Source: Candidatus Bodocaedibacter vickermanii (GTDB lineage: Bacteria; Pseudomonadota; Alphaproteobacteria; UBA6184). Taken from it: a stretch of DNA of 64,000 bases. The stretch is taken from NCBI RefSeq assembly GCF_014896945.1, contig NZ_CP054719.1, positions 729,153 to 793,152 on the forward strand, given 5' to 3'. The notes beneath the pieces were generated by a model. It was not told the DNA's origin. It saw only the letters and a program-made list of their open reading frames with translations, and searched no databases. A program made the translations under genes and the position numbers. Shown here piece after piece: positions 45,692 to 53,895 of this stretch. The number at the start of each line of letters is the position of its first letter. Positions within the stretch are counted from its first letter, which is position 1.

Positions 45692-45742
45692 CCAACGTGG
45701 CAACTGCATCCGTTAGGTTAGATTGATTTGTAAAAGTTTGTT
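45692..45742. repeat. short palindromic repeat fragment
   Basis: Holds AACGTGGCAACTGCATCC and GTTAGGTTAGATTGA directly after the antiporter stop and leads into element A copy 2. Confidence 0.6.
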
Positions 45743-45961
45743 TTGTCAATCTTTTGTTAACCTTTGTGAGATATATTAACTTTAGAGATCTCATGCATTA
45801 TTATTTTTTGCCCACCGTTTCGAGAAGAAATGACGGATTGCTTCGTCTATTTAGTCTCGATTTAGGGAGTGGGTTTTGTCCCCCCACCCGAAGGTCACTG
45901 AGGGTGACTAGGGCGGGGGGTGGTAAAAAAATCGCGTTAACTCAATCTTAATCTTTATTAA
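45743..45961. repeat. element A, copy 2
   Basis: 219 bases matching copies 1 and 3 almost throughout. TATATT stands at the position of TATAGT in copy 1. The hairpin CGAGA ... GACGGATTGCTTCGTC ... TCTCG is fully paired. TTAA half-sites lie at 45937, 45948 and 45958. It lies between convergent gene ends (antiporter and grpE), as copy 3 lies between convergent ends of the symporter and an outer-membrane gene. Confidence 0.8.
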
Positions 45962-46660
45962 TTCGCAACCTACGGTTGCATCCAATAGATTAGATCCGAT
46001 GTGGTTGGACGCGGATTATTGTCGTCGAGGATGAATGGGATTTTTGATCTACCTTGGGCGCCCGTCGGTATCACGTTGCCTGGGTAACGCGGGACGCAAT
46101 GGGAGTGCTTGAATAAATTTCTGAGCTGTTGCAACGTCGTTTTTTACAATCCGTGTCTGTGCGAACCGGATCTAAGCAACGTGCCGTTGCATCCAATAGG
46201 CAATACGGTTTGTAAAGTTATAATCCATGTCAGGTTACACTGGATCTAATCTATTGGGTCCAAGGATCATCCCTGGTTCAGCGTCACGCTGGACTCAATG
46301 GAGGTGCTTGAATAAATTTTGAACTGTCGCAACATTGTTTATTATAATCTGTGTCTGGGCGAATCGGATCTAAGCTAATGGATCAACCGCAGGTTGGCAA
46401 AGACACGTTGTCGGGAGCAACCCTGCGCCGCAATAGTGTGAGAAGATTGTATGGATCCAGCGTGACGATTTCGGCTTATAGCGTTGCTTTTATAACCCGT
46501 GTCAGACCACATTGGTCTGACCTAATGGGTGCAGCATCATGCTGCCAACGTGCCGTTGCATCCAAGAGGCAATACGGTTTGTAAAGTTATAACCCATGTC
46601 TGTGCGAATAGAATCTAAGCTAATGGATCCAACCGCAGGTTGGCAACGGCACGTTGCTAG
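45962..46660. repeat. large cluster of palindromic repeats
   Basis: Dense array including GCAACCTACGGTTGC, GCAACGTGCCGTTGC (several), CCAAGGATCATCCCTGG, CAGCGTCACGCTGG, CAGCATCATGCTGCC and GCAACGGCACGTTGC. The linkers TAGATCCGATGTGGTTGGA and CCGTGTCAGACCACATTGG are also present. Two direct copies of a TGCTTGAATAAATT ... CCGTGTCTG block (near 46108 and 46308) and two of GCAATACGGTTTGTAAAG (near 46199 and 46569) show local duplication. No credible gene. Confidence 0.85.
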
Positions 46661-46664
46661 GCTG

Positions 46665-47207
46665 CTATTGCTTTTTAGCAACCCCAACCATTGCAGGTCT
46701 TAACAATCGATCTTTTAGGGAATATCCCGATTGTACAACTTGCAGTATTGTTCCTGGTTCCGCGTCTTCATTGGGAATATCAAATAATGCTTGGTGTAAA
46801 TTATGATCAAACTTTTCATTTAATGGCATATGCTTTTGAACATTGTGAGATTCAAATACTTTAGCTAATTCTTTTTCTGTTAATTCTATACCCACAATAA
46901 AATTTTTAAAATGTTCATTCTCTCGTAATTCGTCTGAAATCAAACCAAGAGCACGTTCAAAGTTATCGGCAACGGACAATAGGTTTTGAGCAAACTTCGC
47001 AATTGCATATTGATGTGCGTCTTCGACTTCTTTTTGCAATCTGCGACGCAGGTTTTGATTTTCAGCCAATGACCGTAACAATTGATCGTTCAAGTCTTCA
47101 ACTTTAGTATGTAATTCTGCTAGCTCACCTTGGTCATGCGTAGTTTCAGGGGCATGATCATGGGCAATGGTTTCATTTTCAAGCGTTGGTTCGTTTTTCT
47201 TATCCAT
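46665..47207 (-). CDS. grpE: nucleotide exchange factor GrpE
   Basis: 180 residues. A charged N-terminus is followed by a long coiled coil (ELAELHTKVEDLNDQLLRSLAENQNLRRRLQKEVEDAHQYAIAKFAQNLLSVADNFERAL) and the C-terminal beta domain (PLNEKFDHNLHQALFDIPNEDAEPGTILQVVQSGYSLKDRLLRPAMVGV). It releases ADP from DnaK. dnaK/dnaJ are not adjacent. It is divergent from rpiB. Confidence 0.96.
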   Translation of the reverse strand: MDKKNEPTLENETIAHDHAPETTHDQGELAELHTKVEDLNDQLLRSLAENQNLRRRLQKEVEDAHQYAIAKFAQNLLSVADNFERALGLISDELRENEHFKNFIVGIELTEKELAKVFESHNVQKHMPLNEKFDHNLHQALFDIPNEDAEPGTILQVVQSGYSLKDRLLRPAMVGVAKKQ

Positions 47208-47219
47208 GATGGGTACTCC

Positions 47220-47248
47220 TTTATATATCGTAAATGCTCTGCTATAAT
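47220..47248 (+). promoter_or_regulatory. promoter of rpiB-glyA-nusB
   Basis: A consensus -10 TATAAT (47243-47248) and a weak -35 TTTATA (47220-47225) are 17 bases apart, about 30 bases before the rpiB ATG. Confidence 0.6.
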
Positions 47249-47279
47249 ATTCCCAACATTATACACACATAGGCATCAG

Positions 47280-47711
47280 ATGACAAAAATTTTTATAGGC
47301 TCAGACCATGCTGGATTTGAATTAAAATCTGCTATTCATGGTGAACTGTTATTGGAGCATTCTGTTACAGATTGCGGCACACACTCAACAGACAGTGTTG
47401 ATTACCCTACATTTGCACATGAGGTTGCAACGAATGTCTTATCGAATGATGGTGCATTTGGAGTTTTGATTTGTGCAACGGGGATTGGCATGTCCATTGC
47501 TGCCAATCGTCATCGTGGAATTCGAGCTGCGTTATGCCGAGGCATGAAAGATGTTAAGCTGGCCAGACACCATAACGATGCGAATGTTTTAGTTTTGGGC
47601 GCGACAAATACGTCCCCAGATGAAGCCATCGAAATGATCAAAGCGTTTATTACAACCACCTTTGATGGTGGACGCCATGAAAAAAGAATTAATTTACTTG
47701 ATCAATACTAA
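47280..47711 (+). CDS. rpiB: ribose-5-phosphate isomerase B
   Basis: 143 residues from ATG 47280, with AGG 6 bases upstream; a longer reading frame starting inside grpE has no site. GSDHAGFELK, the active-site Cys in VLICATGIGMSIAANRHRGIRAALC and HNDANVLVLGA are typical. It interconverts ribose-5-P and ribulose-5-P. It heads a run with glyA (15-base gap) and nusB. Confidence 0.96.
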   Translation: MTKIFIGSDHAGFELKSAIHGELLLEHSVTDCGTHSTDSVDYPTFAHEVATNVLSNDGAFGVLICATGIGMSIAANRHRGIRAALCRGMKDVKLARHHNDANVLVLGATNTSPDEAIEMIKAFITTTFDGGRHEKRINLLDQY

Positions 47712-47726
47712 CTTAGGAGTTTTCAT

Positions 47727-48986
47727 ATGCACTATCGCGATCTTACCCTTGCGCAAAATGATCCAGACATTTTCAATTGGATTCAAAAAGAATACCACCG
47801 TCAGAACGATCGTATCGAATTAATCGCATCTGAAAATATTGTTTCAAAAGCGGTTATGGAAGCTCAAGGATCAATCCTTACCAATAAATATGCCGAAGGT
47901 TATCCGGGGGCTAGATATTACGAAGGGTGTGAGTATGTCGATAAAATTGAGCAGTTGGCAATTGATCGTGTGTGTAAACTGTTTGATTGTGCCTATGCAA
48001 ACGTGCAACCCCACTCAGGCGCCCAAGCCAATGGGGCTGTCTTTTTAGCGCTATTGCAACCCGGAGATACTTTCCTGGCCATGGGATTGAATGCAGGTGG
48101 GCATTTAAGTCATGGTGCAAAACCCAACATGTCTGGAAAATGGTTTAATGCGGTTCAATACGGCGTTGATCAAGCAACAGGTTTAATTGATTATGATGCC
48201 GTTGAATCAATGGCGATTGAACACCGTCCAAAACTTATTATTGCTGGCGGGTCTGCATACCCACGTCAAATCGACTTTAAACGATTTAGAGCAATCGCAG
48301 ATAAAGTGGGTGCATATCTAATGGTGGATATAGCTCATTTTGCGGGATTGGTAGCCACAGGATTTCACCCATCTCCCCTGCCTTTTGCACATGTGGTAAC
48401 GTCAACAACACACAAAACATTAAGAGGTCCACGGGGTGGTATCATTTTAACGAATGATGCAGACATCGCTAAAAAAGTAAACTCTGCTGTTTTTCCAGGA
48501 TATCAAGGCGGTCCTTTAATGCATGTGATTGCAGCCAAAGCTGTTGCATTTCAAGAGGCGTTACAGCCGATGTTCAAAGACTACATTCAAGATGTGTGCC
48601 TTAACATTAAAGCGCTTGCAGAAACGCTGGACCAATATGGCTTTCCCTCCATCACGGGCGGAACAGATACCCACCTGATCTGTATTAATGTTGCAGGTCA
48701 CGGTATTAACGGTAACGACAGCGCCATATTTTTAGATCGCCTGGGAATTACGTGTAATAAAAACTCCATACCGTTTGACCCACTGCCCCCAAAGGTTACA
48801 TCCGGATTGCGGTTAGGATCACCCGCAGTCACCAGCCGTGGTTTTAAAGCTGCTGAATTTAGACACGTTGGAACATTAATCGGCAAATCATTAATTGCAT
48901 TATCAGAAGGAACGCAAGAAAGTATTGCAAAAGAAATCCAAGATAGCGTAAAAGAGCTGTGTGACGCATTTTCAATGTATGCATAA
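47727..48986 (+). CDS. glyA: serine hydroxymethyltransferase
   Basis: 419 residues, normal length. [38 protein letters not shown] and the PLP-lysine motif [17 protein letters not shown] are intact. It converts serine to glycine and charges tetrahydrofolate. An rpiB-glyA order is common in Alphaproteobacteria. Confidence 0.98.
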   Translation: MHYRDLTLAQNDPDIFNWIQKEYHRQNDRIELIASENIVSKAVMEAQGSILTNKYAEGYPGARYYEGCEYVDKIEQLAIDRVCKLFDCAYANVQPHSGAQANGAVFLALLQPGDTFLAMGLNAGGHLSHGAKPNMSGKWFNAVQYGVDQATGLIDYDAVESMAIEHRPKLIIAGGSAYPRQIDFKRFRAIADKVGAYLMVDIAHFAGLVATGFHPSPLPFAHVVTSTTHKTLRGPRGGIILTNDADIAKKVNSAVFPGYQGGPLMHVIAAKAVAFQEALQPMFKDYIQDVCLNIKALAETLDQYGFPSITGGTDTHLICINVAGHGINGNDSAIFLDRLGITCNKNSIPFDPLPPKVTSGLRLGSPAVTSRGFKAAEFRHVGTLIGKSLIALSEGTQESIAKEIQDSVKELCDAFSMYA

Positions 48987-49014
48987 GTATCAAGAATTAT
49001 CAAGGGGATAGGCT

Positions 49015-49464
49015 GTGAAGCGACGTTTCAATCGACACCAACGTTCAACTGCCCGATTAGGGGTTGTTCAAATGTTATTCGTTCATCAAAATGGTGAAAC
49101 AGATATGAAAACAGATGAGCTGTTAAGATTTTTTGACACTACTTGGGAAAAACCAGATATGCATTTTTTGCAAGAAAGAATCAATAGTGCTTGCAAAAAT
49201 ATCATACAAATTGATGAGCTTATTACGTCAGGATTACAGTCCGGATGGACAATGGAGCGCATAGATCCTGTGCTATACGCAATACTTGCTGCTGCCACAG
49301 ATGAAATGATGTACTCATCAAAAGAGACCCCAGCAGAGATTCTTGTTAAAGAGTATGCGGACTTAGCTGCTGATTTTTTTGACACATCCGAAACTGCTTT
49401 CGTAAATGCATACCTTAACGACTTAAAAGTAAAACTGAACTCTCAAAATCAGGAGAAAAACTAA
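49015..49464 (+). CDS. nusB: transcription antitermination factor NusB
   Basis: 149 residues from GTG 49015, with GGGGATAGG upstream. The all-helical NusB pattern is seen: RSTARLGVVQMLFVHQ, then WTMERIDPVLYAILAAATDEMMYSSKETPAEILVKEYADLAADFFDTSETAFVNAYLNDL. It acts with S10 in rRNA antitermination. The usual upstream ribH/nrdR are absent. Confidence 0.95.
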   Translation: MKRRFNRHQRSTARLGVVQMLFVHQNGETDMKTDELLRFFDTTWEKPDMHFLQERINSACKNIIQIDELITSGLQSGWTMERIDPVLYAILAAATDEMMYSSKETPAEILVKEYADLAADFFDTSETAFVNAYLNDLKVKLNSQNQEKN

Positions 49465-49479
49465 TCTCTTTTCGATATG

Positions 49480-49646
49480 CGTTCAACGCAAATCACACAT
49501 GCACATTATTGCGTTGGAGAGACCTCGGATTTGGTGTATAAATCTTTTAGTACACCACTGTGAACTCTGTTGACGCAATGTCCACATCACAGGATGTGCA
49601 AATCCTCCCTGAACAACTTGCCCACAGATTTCTGTGGGTTTTTTTT
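49480..49646 (+). ncRNA. candidate structured RNA after nusB, possibly 6S-like
   Basis: Non-coding. It can fold as a rod: GCACAT-ATTGCGT pairs with ACGCAAT-GATGTGC, then AGAG with CTCT across an internal loop, with a tip hairpin GGTGTA ... TACACC. It ends in a strong terminator, CCCACAG ATTT CTGTGGG plus eight T. The rod-with-bubble form and ~170-nt length recall 6S RNA, but I see no diagnostic sequence. It could also be the nusB 3' UTR. Confidence 0.4.
49621..49646 (+). terminator. strong intrinsic terminator
   Basis: A perfect 7-bp stem CCCACAG / CTGTGGG with loop ATTT and a run of eight T. It ends the rpiB-glyA-nusB transcript and/or the candidate RNA before it. Confidence 0.93.
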
Positions 49647-49654
49647 GTATCCAT

Positions 49655-50164
49655 CAGACATGGTGCCGACAACGTGCCGTTGCATCCGATAGTTTAGATC
49701 CGATGCGCTGTGACACGGATTATTGCCGTTGGCAACGTGACGTTGCATCCATTCGGTTAGATTGGGTGTGTTTGGACACGGATTATTGTCGCTGGTAACG
49801 TAACGCTGGACCCATTAGATTGGATCCGATGTTTTAAGATGTGTAATAAAATACAATGTGAGAGAATGAAGGAGAATTTGAACCTACCTTCGGCGCAGGC
49901 AACGTGCCGTTGCATCCGTTAGGTTAGATTGAGTGTGTTTGGAGATATGGGGGAATGGGGCGGATTTTGAACCTACCTTCGGCGCAGGAGGGGTAAGGGT
50001 GAAAAATGATTTTGAAATCTTTTATTGAAGAGTAGTGTTTTAGTTCCTTGTTGTTGTTTGAAAGTGCTGTGTTTTTGAGACTTTCAAATTTAAGTTATAT
50101 AAAATCCGTGTCAGACCACATCGGATCTAACCTAATGGATGCAACCTCAGGTTGCCGTTGTTTA
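49655..50164. repeat. cluster of palindromic repeats
   Basis: Contains GCAACGTGCCGTTGC (twice), GCAACGTGACGTTGC, TAACGTAACGCTGG and GCAACCTCAGGTTGC hairpins with ATCCGATGTG/GACACGGATT linkers. Two copies of TTGAACCTACCTTCGGCGCAGG are also present (near 49871 and 49970; a third, with CCC, is near 29511). The stretch from about 49930 repeats 29460-29685. Confidence 0.85.
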
Positions 50165-50489
50165 AAACCGAGAGAATCCCCAGTAACCCGCACGTGCAAA
50201 AAGAACCCCATTTCTTACACGAATGGGGAAAGGCGGACTTTAGTATACTATACAAAGTCGGTGTTTTACGAGCCCGTCGGCTCTAGGGGTTGTTTACAGG
50301 GCTGTGTCTACTGATCGGGTAGTTGAGCACCTGTACTGGGGATTCGATTCGGCGTTTCGTCTTTGAGTGGTTCAACCAAAGCTTCGTCATTGATCCTGTT
50401 ACAGATCCTTTGGCTGAAATACTTTTGGGACGCAGAACGAAAAAAGGCTACCCAGGTTTTTGGGTAGCCTATTCGCAATTCTACTTATT
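50165..50489 (-). ncRNA. structured element B, copy 2 (candidate ncRNA)
   Basis: Same element as 29686-30014. On the minus strand the first hairpin is AGGCTACCC / GGGTAGCCT followed by TTTTTTCG (50440-50469). It is perfectly paired, although the arms and loop differ from copy 1. The GACTTT ... AAAGTC hairpin is extended here by TATA/TATA pairs. The closing stem (CCGA, AATCCCCAGTA), the GAGCC GAC GGGCTC hairpin and the terminator (about 50192-50227) are conserved. Short reading frames across it are not shared with copy 1. Confidence 0.55.
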
Positions 50490-50517
50490 AGTATACATAA
50501 GGAATTTGGATTGTCAA
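50490..50517 (-). promoter_or_regulatory. consensus sigma-70 promoter of element B copy 2
   Basis: On the minus strand, TTGACA (50512-50517) and TATACT (50490-50495) with 16 bases between, identical in layout to copy 1. Confidence 0.75.
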
Positions 50518-50881
50518 GAAAATTATTCTTTTTCGTGTTGGGGGTCGCGCGCCCCTGAAGTGGGGCCCACCCACAAAAATTACTCAGAGCGTGTCCACCC
50601 CCCGCCACCGCGACGCAATACAATTGGTATCTTTCAAAAAATCGTTTTGAAAAATTTACACGTCATCCAGGGGATACCATCCCCTTTCAAACTAGGATAT
50701 GTTTCGCACAGCGCTGTGCTAATCCATATCCAAAATCGCCATTGCGTATCAGATGCACCCACAATCAAGTGGGATCTGAGTTTACTAAAAGCCTACCATC
50801 TTCAAAGTATCAGAGACTGATTAACAAATTATGAATAAACAAAAGATTTTCAAAAAATCATTAGTCATTCCATCTCTAATG
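50518..50881. other. intergenic, no gene supported
   Basis: Contains a GTGGGGCCCACCCAC motif (about 50561-50575) related to those near 41294 and 59518. A reading frame runs through this stretch and element B, but its composition is not that of the neighbouring genes and it lacks a ribosome binding site. Otherwise nothing recognised. Confidence 0.5.
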
Positions 50882-50908
50882 AAAAAAGGGACACTTATCT
50901 AATGCCCC
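50882..50908 (-). terminator. terminator of the cold-shock-domain gene
   Basis: On the minus strand, GGGGCA pairs with TGTCCC (one G-U) over a 9-nt loop and is followed by six T; 30 bases after the stop. Confidence 0.75.
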
Positions 50909-50938
50909 TCCTTTTTTAAACTATTGATGCAGAAGCAT

Positions 50939-51484
50939 TTACTTTATTTGTATTTTACGAGCTTCTGGACCATTGTTAGATGCGGTAATCCACAGCCTGA
51001 CCTTTTGACCAGGTTTCAATGATTGAATATGCATTTCTTCTAATAAGGCTCCATGAATGAATACGTCTTGCTTAAGACCTTTTACCTTTGCAAATCCAAA
51101 CCCTTTTATTTTGCTGAACCATTTAATTTCAGCCTCAACCTCACTTAATTGAGCATGATCATCGTGCATCATAAATCGAGGTGGCGTAATCTTTTTTCCT
51201 CGTTTTAAGCGATCGTTTTCTGCTAAAAACGGATTTGCAGACTTTAATTTGAATACCTCTGTAACTTGTACGCCATCTTGAGTTGGCGCAACCTCACACA
51301 GCACCTGGTCACCCTGACGCACTTGCAGAAGGTCAATACTTTCTAAAACAGAAAAATGTAAAAATATATCGGGACTTTGCCCCTCTGGATCTTTTGTTAC
51401 AAACCCATATCCTTTGTAAGGATTATACCATTTAACCGTACACCACATTCCTTTTTCATTTTCTTTTGTCAAAATATCTTTCAT
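50939..51484 (-). CDS. double cold-shock-domain protein
   Basis: 181 residues from ATG 51482-51484. Two cold-shock domains lie in tandem: about 12-75 (VKWYNPYKGYGFVTKDPEG ... DIFLHFSVLE) and about 115-180 (IKWFSKIKGFGFAKVKGLK ... DVFIHGALLE). Both RNP1 (KGYGFV, KGFGFA) and RNP2 (DIFLH, DVFIH) motifs are present. Double-CSD proteins of about this length are typical of Alphaproteobacteria (CspC/D type in Caulobacter). They bind single-stranded RNA/DNA and act as RNA chaperones. It is monocistronic with its own terminator. Confidence 0.93.
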   Translation of the reverse strand: MKDILTKENEKGMWCTVKWYNPYKGYGFVTKDPEGQSPDIFLHFSVLESIDLLQVRQGDQVLCEVAPTQDGVQVTEVFKLKSANPFLAENDRLKRGKKITPPRFMMHDDHAQLSEVEAEIKWFSKIKGFGFAKVKGLKQDVFIHGALLEEMHIQSLKPGQKVRLWITASNNGPEARKIQIK

Positions 51485-51642
51485 GTAACTCACACCATAT
51501 TTACTAAGTATGTTTAAGTATTAGCATTAAAGTACGAACAAAAGGTTAAAATGTAAAAAAAAATGACAGTCGTTGTATTCACGAATTATTAAGACTAAAT
51601 CTCTACACTCCCCCTTGGTACACATTTTGCAAAGAAACTCAC

Positions 51643-52302
51643 ATGATGAAATACGTTTTATTTTTTATAGCCTTGATATTGCCCATTGCTGCAGAAGTTC
51701 CGCAGCCAGAAATGGTATATAAGTGCTCTACCTTATCCAGAATGATTGAAATAGAGGAAGGCTTGCCCCCGCTGTTACTGTCCGCCATTACGTTTATTGA
51801 ATCGTCTGATATGCCTTGGGTAATTGGAACGCCAAACGCATCATATCGCTTTAATACAAAAAAAGAAGCTGTAGCAAAAATCAAAGAATTGCGAGCCAAA
51901 AGACAAAAGAATTTTGATGTTGGCTGCATGCAGATAAATCATTTTTTTCATAAGGATAAGTTTCAATCCGATGAAGACATGCTGAACCCAGTCCGCAATA
52001 TTCGATTTGCAGCCCAATTATTAAAAGAATTAAAAGCTGAAGCCGGATCCTGGGACAAAGCAATAGCGTATTATAATTCCAGAGATCTTAGATATTCCAG
52101 CCCCTATGCAAGCAAAGTGAACCAACACTGGAGCAAGATAAAGTCGCTAGGGGGGCTGCCTACTGAGCTTGCGTCCTTTGCAAATGTTCCCAAAGCAAAA
52201 CTTGATGTTAAGCTGAAAACCCAACCTGTCATAAGCAACAGCATCTTGCAACGGGCAAAAATAGCCTATCTGACGTATAAGAAAACATTAGTGAGACACT
52301 AA
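51643..52302 (+). CDS. secreted lytic transglycosylase (SLT domain)
   Basis: 219 residues with a short signal peptide (MMKYVLFFIALILPIAA). The SLT pattern shows the catalytic Glu53 in ITFIESSD, VGCMQINHFFH, NIRFAAQLLKEL and WDKAIAYYNS. It cleaves peptidoglycan glycan strands. Small transglycosylases of this type often open the wall for flagella or secretion systems; fliO/fliP are encoded just downstream on the other strand, beyond a tRNA. Confidence 0.85.
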   Translation: MMKYVLFFIALILPIAAEVPQPEMVYKCSTLSRMIEIEEGLPPLLLSAITFIESSDMPWVIGTPNASYRFNTKKEAVAKIKELRAKRQKNFDVGCMQINHFFHKDKFQSDEDMLNPVRNIRFAAQLLKELKAEAGSWDKAIAYYNSRDLRYSSPYASKVNQHWSKIKSLGGLPTELASFANVPKAKLDVKLKTQPVISNSILQRAKIAYLTYKKTLVRH

Positions 52303-52309
52303 CAAGAAG

Positions 52310-52386
52310 TGGTGTTCCCGACGGGATTCGAACCCATGGCCTCAGGATTAGGAATCTTGCGCTCTATCCAGCTGAGCTACGGGAAC
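52310..52386 (-). tRNA. tRNA-Arg (CCT)
   Basis: 77 nt on the minus strand including encoded CCA. The acceptor stem GTTCCCG/CGGGAAC is perfect, the anticodon loop is TTCCTAA, and the T-arm is ATGGG TTCGAAT CCCGT. One A-C mismatch is in the anticodon stem. Confidence 0.93.
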
Positions 52387-52443
52387 ACTTAGTCGCAGTA
52401 TATCGAAAACCAAACAAAAATTCCATAAGGGAATCACCCAGAT

Positions 52444-53163
52444 TTAATGGAAACTTTGAATAAGGGTTCCTGCTATTAGGCTCCACCCATCAACCAATAC
52501 AAAGAAAATTACTTTAAAGGGTAACGAGATGACAACCGGGGGTAGCATCATCATTCCCATGGACATTAAAATCGATGCCACAATCATATCGATTATTAGG
52601 AATGGAATGTATACTAAAAATCCGATTTCAAAGGCTCTACGCAATTCGCTGATCACAAATGCTGGAACCAAAACTTTTAAACTGATATCTTCTGCTTTAT
52701 CAACTGCAGCCGATCTGCTGATTTCCTGGAACAACAGCAAATCCTTTGCACGCGTGTTTGCCGCCATAAATTCTTTAAATGGCGTTGCGATGATGGGAAG
52801 CGCTTCTTTTTCAGTAATGCGCTCAGCCATCAAGGGTTCCACACCATTGGTGTATGCTTTTTGAAAGACAGGCTCCATAATAAACCCAGTTAAGAAGAGA
52901 GACAATGCCACCATCACTAGGTTTGGCGGGGATTGTTGCAGCCCAATGGCACTGCGCAAAAACGATAACACAACCATAATGCGAGTAAACGATGTGACCG
53001 TCATTAGAGCCAGCGGCGCCATACCAATGATAGTGAGCGTAAACATCAACTGCAAAAGCTTTGCAGTCGTAGACCCACCGTCTTGCATCCCCAAATCAAA
53101 AGAGATGGCTTGTGCACTTAGGGTCGTTGTAAAAAAGAAGAATGTCATTAAAAAATATTTCAT
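52444..53163 (-). CDS. fliP: flagellar export apparatus protein FliP
   Basis: 239 residues with a signal peptide and four membrane spans. The family patterns LMTVTSFTRIMVVLSFLRSAIGLQQSPPNLVMVALSLFLTGFIM and VLVPAFVISELRRAFEIGFLVYIPFLIIDMIVASILMSMGMMMLPPVVISLPFKVIFFVLVDGW are clear. It forms the core export gate with FliQ and FliR. It overlaps fliO by 4 bases. fliQ/fliR are not in the window, so the flagellar genes are scattered. Confidence 0.97.
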   Translation of the reverse strand: MKYFLMTFFFFTTTLSAQAISFDLGMQDGGSTTAKLLQLMFTLTIIGMAPLALMTVTSFTRIMVVLSFLRSAIGLQQSPPNLVMVALSLFLTGFIMEPVFQKAYTNGVEPLMAERITEKEALPIIATPFKEFMAANTRAKDLLLFQEISRSAAVDKAEDISLKVLVPAFVISELRRAFEIGFLVYIPFLIIDMIVASILMSMGMMMLPPVVISLPFKVIFFVLVDGWSLIAGTLIQSFH

Positions 53164-53429
53164 GTGGAGGCCCTTTTTATAGGATGTTTATCAATGACTT
53201 GTATATAGGATCCCTGCATATCAACAGCGATACAGTATAAAGTGTCTTGCCATTCAAGCGTTACCAGACGAAGACGTCCCAGCGGTTTTGCGCAGTAATT
53301 TATTTGAAACTCTTGATCGGCAGCCCCACGATTCAGACCATTCTGTGACCATCGTTGCAAGCCTTCCCTCAACAGCAACAACCATCCAATGCTGCCGATA
53401 GCTGTAATGATTAATGTCCAGCTTGACAT
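53160..53429 (-). CDS. fliO: FliO-like flagellar assembly protein
   Basis: 89 residues. A single N-terminal membrane span (WTLIITAIGSIGWLLLL) is followed by a small soluble domain with PLGRLRLVTLEWQDTLYCIAVDMQ, a typical but weakly conserved FliO layout. FliO is a chaperone for FliP assembly. The call rests partly on its place directly before fliP with a 4-base overlap. Confidence 0.7.
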   Translation of the reverse strand: MSSWTLIITAIGSIGWLLLLREGLQRWSQNGLNRGAADQEFQINYCAKPLGRLRLVTLEWQDTLYCIAVDMQGSYIQVIDKHPIKRAST

Positions 53430-53749
53430 TATTTGCGCACTCCATAAGTATATGTGTGAGTAATTTTCTGAGAGTTTGCCATTTCAGCAATGCGACTTTT
53501 ACTTAATTTGGCTTCTTCAGCAAGATGATCGGACAGACGTTGAATATCCAAAAATACATCCTGGACTAAGTTTTTTAAGTCATCAGACGGATGTGTTGGC
53601 ATATGTTTGGTTAAGTATGTTTGAAAGAGTTGAACGCGCTCTTTTACAAAATCAAGGTCAATCGGTTGATCATTAAGCAGATTGGATTCAGCCTTTTTAA
53701 GGGCGATCACAATACCTTGGCGAAGCGTATGTAAGTATTTTTCGTCCAT
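53429..53749 (-). CDS. hypothetical protein upstream of fliO
   Basis: 106 residues, helical and charged, no signal peptide or membrane span. The sequence (LHTLRQGIVIALKKAESNLL ... LVQDVFLDIQRLSDHLAEEAKLSKSRIAEM) suggests two or three helices. I do not recognise it. It shares one base with fliO (TAATG), so it is translated with the flagellar genes and may be an export chaperone or regulator; this is only context. Confidence 0.6.
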   Translation of the reverse strand: MDEKYLHTLRQGIVIALKKAESNLLNDQPIDLDFVKERVQLFQTYLTKHMPTHPSDDLKNLVQDVFLDIQRLSDHLAEEAKLSKSRIAEMANSQKITHTYTYGVRK

Positions 53750-53895
53750 CTTTATTATTCTTTTTTATTTAGTATAAATAAGATTAAGACAAAGTGCAAA
53801 TCAAGTTATCGTTAGGCTTTGGCTTACAGACGATTGAATTGGAAAAGCCCCACAGAGTAATCATTCCACATTGCAGGGCTTGAAAACAGGCGCGC

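Noticed and set aside
45754-45951. 65-codon frame across element A copy 2
   Set aside because: The other two copies have stops and frame-shifting indels at the same place, so the conserved thing is DNA/RNA structure, not protein.
45962-46660. Possible CRISPR array, because of many short palindromic repeats
   Set aside because: Repeat spacing is irregular, the repeats differ in stem sequence, there are no equal-length unique spacers, and no cas genes are in the window.
50323-50820. 165-codon open frame on the plus strand
   Set aside because: It runs through structured element B and its promoter, has no ribosome binding site, unusual composition, and is not open in the other copy of the element.
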